Assembly: GCA_015295885.1 (NCBI GenBank)
Contig: DVEE01000118.1
Coordinates: 1 to 19,318, forward strand
DNA from: Leptolyngbyaceae cyanobacterium M65_K2018_010
GTDB lineage: Bacteria; Cyanobacteriota; Cyanobacteriia; Phormidesmidales; Phormidesmidaceae
Direction: 5' to 3'
DNA: 19,318 nucleotides
Below are positions 14,101-19,318 of the stretch, piece after piece. The stretch's first letter is position 1, and each line of letters begins with the position of its first letter. A program made the position numbers and the translations under genes. The notes below the pieces were generated by a model. The model had not been told where the DNA came from and ran no database searches. It was given only the letters and a program-made list of their open reading frames with translations.

Positions 14101-15159
14101 ATGCCGTTCCATCTGTATCACGTCATTGCCTTTGTCATTTCTGCGGCGGTTGTGCTGCTCACCACTCCATTGGTGCGTCGCATTGGCCTCAAAAGTGGTC
14201 GAGTTGATCTGCCCGGCGGGCGCAAGGTGCATCAGCAACCGATGGTACGGCTGGGAGGGGTGTCAATTTTTCTGGGCACTCTGGCGGCCTTGGTTTTGGT
14301 TTGGGCCCTGGGCGGTTTTATTGATGCCCAGGGTGACCATCTAGCTCCCCCCCAAGAGTTTCAGATCTGGGGGGTTACCCTGGGCGGTCTGGCCTTTTTC
14401 CTGATTGGCCTGATGGACGACCTGTTTGGTTTGTCTCCCCTCAGTCGCCTGATCATGCAGGCCCTGGTAGCTGCCCTAGCTTGGCATGTGGGCGTCAGTA
14501 TTGACTTCCTCACCATTCCTTTTTACGGCCTGACCCAATTGCCCGATGGTATTAGTCTACCAGTGACGGTCTTTTGGCTAGTGGGGATGGCCAACGCCAT
14601 CAACTGGATTGATGGTCTAGATGGTCTGGCGGCTGGAGTCTCAGGGATTGCCGCCATGGTCATGCTGGTGGTTAGCCTCTTTATGAACCAGCCCGCGGCA
14701 GCCCTGATTGCGGCGGCCCTAGCCGGTGGAGCCCTAGGATTTTTACGCTACAACTTTAACCCGGCCAAAATCTTCATGGGGGACGGGGGAGCTTACTTCA
14801 TGGGGTTTACCCTGGCCGGGGTAGGGGTGATCGGCTTAGTGAAAACGGTGACAACCGCTGCTGTGCTATTGCCCTACCTGATTTTGGCCGTGCCCATTCT
14901 AGACATGTCAGCGGTGATTCTCGACCGCCTGCGCTGCGGCAACTCCCCCTTTGTGGCCGATAAACGCCATTTGCACCACCGATTGCTGAAGGCGGGCCTG
15001 TCTCACCGAGTGACGGTGTTGTTTATCTACGTTCTAACCCTTTGGGCCGGCAGTTTAGCCCTGGCGTTTTCCGGTATGCCCAGTGGCATCGCCTACGCCC
15101 TAGGGGCCACGGCCCTGTTGAGTTATACCGGTTGGCGTTTACGACAGCAGGCCCGTTAA
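14101..15159 (+). CDS. Undecaprenyl-phosphate glycosyl-1-phosphate transferase, WecA/MraY family
   Basis: Integral membrane enzyme that transfers a sugar-1-phosphate from a UDP-sugar to a polyprenyl phosphate lipid, starting surface polysaccharide assembly. The 352 residues form about ten or eleven membrane helices. The family's catalytic loops are intact: GGRKVHQQPMVRLGG (39-53), the paired Asp in GLMDDLFG (106-107), NAINWIDGLDGLAAG (165-179), KIFMGDGGAYFMG (223-235) and the C-terminal ADKRHLHHRLL with HxHH (290-293). That last motif separates WecA/TagO-type (GlcNAc-1-P) enzymes from MraY. The ATG at 14101, with AGGAG just upstream, is chosen over an in-frame upstream start at 14062. It is convergent with another membrane glycosyltransferase gene. 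The actual sugar donor is not evident. Confidence 0.93.
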   Translation: MPFHLYHVIAFVISAAVVLLTTPLVRRIGLKSGRVDLPGGRKVHQQPMVRLGGVSIFLGTLAALVLVWALGGFIDAQGDHLAPPQEFQIWGVTLGGLAFFLIGLMDDLFGLSPLSRLIMQALVAALAWHVGVSIDFLTIPFYGLTQLPDGISLPVTVFWLVGMANAINWIDGLDGLAAGVSGIAAMVMLVVSLFMNQPAAALIAAALAGGALGFLRYNFNPAKIFMGDGGAYFMGFTLAGVGVIGLVKTVTTAAVLLPYLILAVPILDMSAVILDRLRCGNSPFVADKRHLHHRLLKAGLSHRVTVLFIYVLTLWAGSLALAFSGMPSGIAYALGATALLSYTGWRLRQQAR

Positions 15160-15221
15160 TCCCCCTGGCCAGGCCTATTGGGAGAGGGGCTGGTGAGGAG
15201 AGTTGCTGATCTGGATGACTT

Positions 15222-16874
15222 TTAGGGCCCGTAGGGATAGTTGTAGACGGCCTTAAAGTTGAGGGCCCGGTAGAGGTGAATGGTTTCGGTCACCTCTCCC
15301 CCCCGGCGTAGGGCCAGGGTGGTTAGGGGCTCAAGGTGTTCAAAATTAGATTGGTATTGGGCTAGAAGGGCAGGATCCTGGACAAAACGGTCTAGGGTCA
15401 TCAATAGGGCATTGCCTCCGAGCCAGTCCGCCTGGTTGAACCAAAAGGCAAACCCTCTGGGATCCTGGCTAAAGGCGGTAACGGGAATATTCCGGAGGGG
15501 GTGCAGGGCCATGGCAAAGTACCCCCCCAAATAATACTCGTTGGTAAACACAAAACTGGCCTCGGCCAAGGCAGCAGCGACTTGGGGTTCGGCCGCTAGC
15601 AAGCGGCGCAGTTGTTGAGGGTCAATCAGCTCTGTAGAGCCATCCTGGTGGACGGGGACGAAGCCGCCAAAGAGGCTGTAATTCCCTGGTTTTTGGAAAA
15701 TCCCTAGTTGTAGGTGCAGCAGCGCTAACAGGGACAGGGTGACTAAAAACAGACCAGACCCCCACAGCCAGCGGCGTACCAGCCGAGGTCGGTGGCGGTG
15801 CCAGATCACCGCCTGGGCTCCCAGGAAAATCGCCACGCCCCAGTACCCAGGCGCTGGCCAGGCTGGGAAGATTTGCTGTTTGCCCCCTAGGAGGGTGAAT
15901 AACCCCATAATCGGCAGGGACAACCATAGAACCAAGGCCTTTTGATAGGTGGCCTGGGTTTGGGCTGGACTCAGCCGGGGCGCCCCCAAGCGACGGATTT
16001 GTTGGCCGGTTTGGCGCAGGGTCACCCACCACAGGGGCAGGCCAAACAGGGGAAACAGGTAAAGGTTGGACAGGAGCCAATAACCGACCATCTGGGCAAG
16101 GCTGAAGGCGGATCTGGGTTGATCCCGGTCAAAGCGCATACCCAACTGAAACCGAAAGGAAATCCAATCATGCTGGCTGTTCCAGTACCACAGGGGAAAC
16201 AGGGTGAGGCCAAAAATCACCAACGCCGCTAGGGCCCAGGGCGATCGCAGGGCTCGGCGGTAGGGCCGACAGCTCAAACAAAAGCCAACCAGGCTTAACC
16301 CCAAAACAAACCCGTGATACTTGCTAAGGCAGGCCAGGCCGACCAGTAAGCCCAGCAGGGCCAGGCGCCAGGGGGGTTGATAACCAACGGTTCGCCCACC
16401 CGGCGGAAACCGCTGCTCGGGGGGAAAAAATTCCCCCAGGGCCCCTAGCAGGGTCGCACTCCAAAATAAAATCAAACCATTGTCTGGGGAGGTCAAAATG
16501 CCAAAGGCAATGGCAAATAGGGGTACTAAAGTCACGATCGCCAGGGTCATTTGCCCCACGGCCCTACTCCTGTAGAGGTAGGTGGCGGCTAGGGTCAGCA
16601 ATACTAAGCTCAGGCCATAGAGACCCAAAGCCCCCAGGCGAATGGTCAGGGGAGAAATGATCCCAGTCAGCCACCAACCCACACCCGTGGTCAGGGCCAC
16701 CATCACTGGGTGGTCAAAGTAACTCCAATTCAGATGCCGACTGTAGAGATAGTAATAGGCCTCATCAAACCCCGGTAATAGCCAGATAGCCACTCCCGTC
16801 CGGTATATCAATCCGCCCCAGAGCAGGAGTAACCCCTGCGTCCCCACCCCTACGGACTTCCCCCCATTAACCAT
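15222..16874 (-). CDS. GT39/ArnT-like membrane glycosyltransferase (PMT_2 type)
   Basis: A 550-residue integral membrane glycosyltransferase of the GT-C fold, which uses polyprenyl-phosphate-linked sugars at the outer face of the membrane. The first extracytoplasmic loop has the catalytic-type aspartate in GFDEAYYYLYSRHLNWSYFDHP (Asp37, Glu38; a segment typical of ArnT-like proteins). Many hydrophobic helices follow up to about residue 390, then a soluble C-terminal domain. HDWISFRFQLGMRFDR and GGKQQIFPAWPAPGYW are also characteristic of this family. The acceptor is unknown; lipid A-type, lipoprotein, glycolipid or polysaccharide acceptors are all possible. The ATG at 16874 lies in a gap shared with divergently transcribed cinA. 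The convergent WecA-like gene next to it hints at surface-glycan work, but this is inference. Confidence 0.9.
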   Translation of the reverse strand: MVNGGKSVGVGTQGLLLLWGGLIYRTGVAIWLLPGFDEAYYYLYSRHLNWSYFDHPVMVALTTGVGWWLTGIISPLTIRLGALGLYGLSLVLLTLAATYLYRSRAVGQMTLAIVTLVPLFAIAFGILTSPDNGLILFWSATLLGALGEFFPPEQRFPPGGRTVGYQPPWRLALLGLLVGLACLSKYHGFVLGLSLVGFCLSCRPYRRALRSPWALAALVIFGLTLFPLWYWNSQHDWISFRFQLGMRFDRDQPRSAFSLAQMVGYWLLSNLYLFPLFGLPLWWVTLRQTGQQIRRLGAPRLSPAQTQATYQKALVLWLSLPIMGLFTLLGGKQQIFPAWPAPGYWGVAIFLGAQAVIWHRHRPRLVRRWLWGSGLFLVTLSLLALLHLQLGIFQKPGNYSLFGGFVPVHQDGSTELIDPQQLRRLLAAEPQVAAALAEASFVFTNEYYLGGYFAMALHPLRNIPVTAFSQDPRGFAFWFNQADWLGGNALLMTLDRFVQDPALLAQYQSNFEHLEPLTTLALRRGGEVTETIHLYRALNFKAVYNYPYGP

Positions 16875-16978
16875 GCGCTGCCTGGCCTACCGACCTGCGG
16901 AACTTGTCTTGTTTACTCTATCCCGCAGGCTTCACTCCTTAGCACGGGTGTACCAAACTTTTGCGTCATAATGGCCCT
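16875..16978. promoter_or_regulatory. Divergent gap between the glycosyltransferase and cinA
   Basis: A 104-base region that should contain promoters for both genes. A CATAAT hexamer at 16967-16972 is too close to the cinA ATG unless the transcript is leaderless. No convincing promoter could be chosen. Confidence 0.3.
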
Positions 16979-18241
16979 ATGGATAACAGCGCCGAAATTA
17001 TCTGCATCGGTACAGAACTGCTGCTGGGGGATATCCTCAACAGCAACGCTCAGTTTCTAGCCCGTCAATTGGCTAGCTTGGGCATTCCCCATTATTACGA
17101 AAGCGTCGTGGGGGACAATCCAACCCGGATTAAACAGGCGGTGGCCCTAGCCTGTGAGCGGTCTAACCTATTGCTCTTTACCGGTGGTCTGGGCCCTACT
17201 CCCGATGACCTGACCCTGGAAACCTTGGCGGACTTCTTTAGCGTGCCCTTGGTTGAGCATCCCGAAATCCTGGCCGACATTGAGGCCAAATTCGCCCAGC
17301 GGGGTCGGGTGATGTCTCCCAGTAACCGCAAGCAGGCCCTTTTGCCCCAGGGGGCCGCCGTCTTACCCAACTCCCTCGGAACTGCCCCGGGCATTATCTG
17401 GGAGCCGCGTCGGGGTTTGCTGTTGATGACCTTTCCGGGTGTACCCCAGGAAATGCAGTCCATGTGGCGGGCCACGGCCGTGCCCTACCTGCAAGCCCAG
17501 GGCTGGGTGAAGGAAACCATGGTGAGCCGCATGCTCAAATTTTGGGGTCTGAGCGAGTCGGCGATGGCTGAACAGGTGGCGGATTACTTGACCTTGAGCA
17601 ATCCCACCGTGGCCCCCTACGCCAGCCATGGCGAGGCCAAACTCCGGATTACCGCTAGGGCCAGCTCTACCGCCGCCGCCCTGGCGCTGATTGAGCCGGT
17701 TGAGACGGCCATCAAAGCCCGCTTGGGCCTAGACTGCTACGGGACCGATGAGGATACCTTGGCTTCGGTGGTGGGTGCTCTGCTGCTGCAGAGCCAGCAA
17801 ACCCTTGCTGTGGCCGAGTCCTGTACGGGCGGTGGGCTAGGGCAAATGATTACCGCTGTGGCGGGTAGTTCTGCCTACTTTTTAGGGGGCATCATTGCCT
17901 ATGACAATGCCGTTAAAGTGAATTTGCTCCATGTTGATCCGGCGGTTTTAGAACGGGAGGGGGCGGTGAGCAGTGAGGTGGCCGTACAAATGGCCCTGGG
18001 GGTGCAGGCGGCCCTGAAAACGGATTGGGCCCTCAGCATCACCGGCATTGCTGGACCGGCCGGCGGCAGTGATACTAAACCCGTAGGATTGGTCTACATT
18101 GGTCTGGCTACCCCAACCGGACAAACCTTGAGCTTTAAACACGAGTTTGCTGGCTTTCGGGGGCGAGACTGGGTGAGGCATCTGAGCTGCTGCTCAGCCC
18201 TAGATGGGCTGCGACGCCAACTGCTGCAACCCGCCGCTTGA
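16979..18241 (+). CDS. cinA: CinA-like protein (NMN deamidase / ADP-ribose pyrophosphatase family)
   Basis: A two-domain cytoplasmic protein of 420 residues. The N-terminal MoaB-like domain (about 1-165) begins AEIICIGTELLLGDILNSN and has TGGLGPTPDDLT (68-79). The C-terminal CinA/PncC domain (about 260-415) has the nucleophilic serine in AVAESCTGG (Ser281) and the AYDNAVKVNLL and GIAGPAGGS segments. Bacterial homologues deamidate nicotinamide mononucleotide and hydrolyse ADP-ribose in NAD salvage; in Gram-positives the name comes from competence. The family start fits ATG 16979; a TTG six codons upstream is in frame but adds nothing conserved. recA, a common partner elsewhere, is not adjacent. 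A small gene and aroQ follow on the same strand. Confidence 0.95.
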   Translation: MDNSAEIICIGTELLLGDILNSNAQFLARQLASLGIPHYYESVVGDNPTRIKQAVALACERSNLLLFTGGLGPTPDDLTLETLADFFSVPLVEHPEILADIEAKFAQRGRVMSPSNRKQALLPQGAAVLPNSLGTAPGIIWEPRRGLLLMTFPGVPQEMQSMWRATAVPYLQAQGWVKETMVSRMLKFWGLSESAMAEQVADYLTLSNPTVAPYASHGEAKLRITARASSTAAALALIEPVETAIKARLGLDCYGTDEDTLASVVGALLLQSQQTLAVAESCTGGGLGQMITAVAGSSAYFLGGIIAYDNAVKVNLLHVDPAVLEREGAVSSEVAVQMALGVQAALKTDWALSITGIAGPAGGSDTKPVGLVYIGLATPTGQTLSFKHEFAGFRGRDWVRHLSCCSALDGLRRQLLQPAA

Positions 18242-18364
18242 TCATTTGCGCCAATTGGTTATGATGGTTTTATGTACTGCGTTGCGATCCCCAGGGGTAA
18301 AGCCGGGATTAATAGATAGGCGGCAAGTCCGGGGTAAGGCATTCCTGTAAGGAGTTTGGCTCTA
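18242..18364 (+). promoter_or_regulatory. Leader of the small gene
   Basis: A 123-base gap containing an A+T-rich stretch (about 18255-18276) with possible -10 hexamers TATGAT or TATGTA, but no secure -35. It ends in a perfect Shine-Dalgarno sequence, AAGGAG (18349-18354), ten bases before the ATG of the small gene. This is the strongest ribosome site in the window. Confidence 0.45.
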
Positions 18365-18496
18365 ATGGATTACATCGAAAAGGCTCTCGAAAAACTTCGC
18401 GAGTGGATCAACAAGGTAATCGATGCTCTTTTCGGCCCTGAGCCCCAGCAGGAACCCGAGCTAATCCCCATTCCGGTTGAGGAACCTAGGCGCTAG
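18365..18496 (+). CDS. Small 43-residue amphipathic protein of unknown function
   Basis: The frame runs from ATG 18365 to TAG 18496. A perfect AAGGAG lies ten bases upstream. The first half, MDYIEKALEKLREW then INKVIDALFG (residues 1-24), is a strongly amphipathic helix with regular spacing of Ile, Leu, Trp, Val and Phe. The second half is proline- and glutamate-rich (PEPQQEPELIPIPVEEPRR) and ends in two arginines. There are no cysteines, and no signal peptide or membrane span is apparent. Such a plan suits a peripheral membrane or protein-binding partner. I do not recognise the family with certainty. Short cyanobacterial regulators, including the ATP synthase inhibitor AtpTheta, are of similar size and are a comparison to make, not an assignment. 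Cyanobacterial small proteins of this kind are often missed by gene callers. Confidence 0.72.
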   Translation: MDYIEKALEKLREWINKVIDALFGPEPQQEPELIPIPVEEPRR

Positions 18497-18681
18497 GACT
18501 GTTCTAGTCGGGGTTGCCTCAGTTTAAGTGGTCTAAATTTTTGAGAGCCTGAGTTTGAGATTAGGCAAAGAGTCTGGTTGTCCTGTTGCGGGATGGTAGG
18601 CAGGTTGGTTCAGAGCATCCGCGGACTGGTTACCGGGCTAAGCTCAGACCCGTCTGCTTGGGAGGATAAGGAATTAGGCGA
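18497..18681 (+). other. Gap between the small gene and aroQ
   Basis: A 185-base gap with only weak short hairpins and no T-run terminator. It ends in a purine-rich stretch (GGAGGATAAGGA, 18661-18672) that supplies a ribosome site for the TTG start of aroQ. No further gene is visible. Confidence 0.4.
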
Positions 18682-19143
18682 TTGCTACATATTCAAGTGA
18701 TTCATGGGCCTAATCTAAATCTGTTAGGGCTTAGGGAGCCGGAGATCTACGGATCCCAAACCCTGGAGGGCATTAATCAGGCTCTGCAGAACTCAGCGCA
18801 GCAGTTGGGGGTTGCCGTGGATTGCTTTCAGTCCAACAGTGAAGGAGCCTTGGTCGATTGCATTCAGGCGGCCTGGGGTGGCAAAGATGGCATTTTGATC
18901 AACCCCGGTGCCTATACCCATACCAGCATTGCCCTACGAGATGCGATCGCAGCGGTAGGTCTGCCCACCGTTGAAGTTCACCTCAGCAACATTCATCGTC
19001 GAGAACCCTTTCGTCACCAGTCTTACCTGGCCCCGGTGGCCCTGGGCCAAATTTGCGGATTTGGGGCCCAAAGTTACCAACTGGGGTTGCAAGCCCTGGT
19101 GCAATACCTGCGTAGCGCTGACCCGGCATCATCCCCAAGGTAA
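18682..19143 (+). CDS. aroQ: 3-dehydroquinate dehydratase, type II
   Basis: AroQ dehydrates 3-dehydroquinate to 3-dehydroshikimate, step three of the shikimate pathway, in the cytoplasm as a dodecamer. The 153 residues show IQVIHGPNLNLLGLREPEIYG with the catalytic tyrosine (Tyr23) and arginine (Arg18). Also present are QSNSEGALVDCIQ (second motif), INPGAYTHTSIALRDA with the conserved Asn and His, and VEVHLSNIHRREPFRHQS. The natural start is a TTG at 18682, since it gives the family-standard MLHIQVIHGPN beginning; there is no ATG nearby. A purine-rich GGAGGATAAGGA run supplies the ribosome site. miaE begins three bases after the stop, so the two are surely co-transcribed. Confidence 0.97.
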   Translation: MLHIQVIHGPNLNLLGLREPEIYGSQTLEGINQALQNSAQQLGVAVDCFQSNSEGALVDCIQAAWGGKDGILINPGAYTHTSIALRDAIAAVGLPTVEVHLSNIHRREPFRHQSYLAPVALGQICGFGAQSYQLGLQALVQYLRSADPASSPR

Positions 19144-19146
19144 ATC

Positions 19147-19318
19147 GTGAATCCCCCTCCTGCTCCCATAGCCATGATCCAGGGTCTGCACCAACCCACC
19201 CATCGCAGCTGGATTGATCAGGCCCTGGCTCACCTGGATACGGTACTACTGGACCATGCCCAGTGCGAACGTAAGGCCGCGGGGGTGGCCTTGAGTTTGA
19301 TTAATCGCTATCCCTCTG
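19147..19318 (+). CDS. miaE: tRNA-(ms2io6A) hydroxylase MiaE (5' part only)
   Basis: MiaE is a non-haem di-iron, oxygen-dependent enzyme that hydroxylates the isopentenyl group of 2-methylthio-N6-isopentenyladenosine at tRNA position 37. The visible 57 codons include WIDQALAHLDTVLLDHAQCERKAAGVALSLINRYPS. This matches the first helices of the family, with the iron-binding Glu and the HAQCE motif. The start is taken as GTG at 19147, three bases after the aroQ stop; an ATG at 19174 nine codons later is an alternative. The gene runs off the right edge. Identification comes from the short conserved segment, so it is good but not certain. Confidence 0.85.
   Translation, partial: MNPPPAPIAMIQGLHQPTHRSWIDQALAHLDTVLLDHAQCERKAAGVALSLINRYPS

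Overview
The window looks like a stretch of core chromosome from a cyanobacterium of fairly high G+C. It carries phytoene synthase of the cyanobacterial type, a NhaS3-like antiporter, MiaE, and about a dozen copies of the octamer GCGATCGC (HIP1), which is abundant in many cyanobacterial genomes. Filamentous Leptolyngbya-like lineages are a reasonable guess, but I cannot place it further. I see no rRNA, tRNA, CRISPR array, insertion sequence or phage gene.

Layout: 1-1678, minus strand, rimP then nusA (nusA runs off the left edge), the start of the classical rimP-nusA-infB operon. 1980-3203, minus, a MacB-type ABC permease. 3328-4140 and 4217-5677, plus, a Nit-type carbon-nitrogen hydrolase and a CPA2 cation/proton antiporter. 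5824-6693, plus, murI, followed by about 550 bases with no recognisable gene. 7300-8673 and 8780-10168, minus, an 8-oxoguanine-deaminase-like amidohydrolase and a class-3-like aldehyde dehydrogenase. 10322-10852, plus, a secreted DUF1499 protein. 11007-11933, minus, crtB. A long divergent gap separates crtB from glyA (12518-13801, plus). 14101-15159, plus, a WecA/MraY-type glycosyl-1-phosphate transferase, convergent with a GT39/ArnT-like membrane glycosyltransferase (15222-16874, minus). 16979-18241, plus, cinA; then a 43-codon small gene (18365-18496), aroQ (18682-19143) and the start of miaE (19147-end).

Most genes are unlinked housekeeping functions: transcription and ribosome maturation, cell wall (murI, the WecA-like enzyme), one-carbon metabolism (glyA), carotenoids (crtB), shikimate pathway (aroQ), tRNA modification (miaE), and nucleotide or NAD salvage (deaminase, cinA). 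Only rimP-nusA and aroQ-miaE look like tight operons.

I do not see a new multi-gene system. The items most worth a second look are small or non-coding: a 43-residue amphipathic protein between cinA and aroQ; a long nested hairpin just after glyA; a terminator-like hairpin in the rimP-nusA leader; an RpaB (HLR1)-like site on a perfect TATAAT upstream of crtB; two helically phased repeats at the crtB start; and the unexplained gap after murI.
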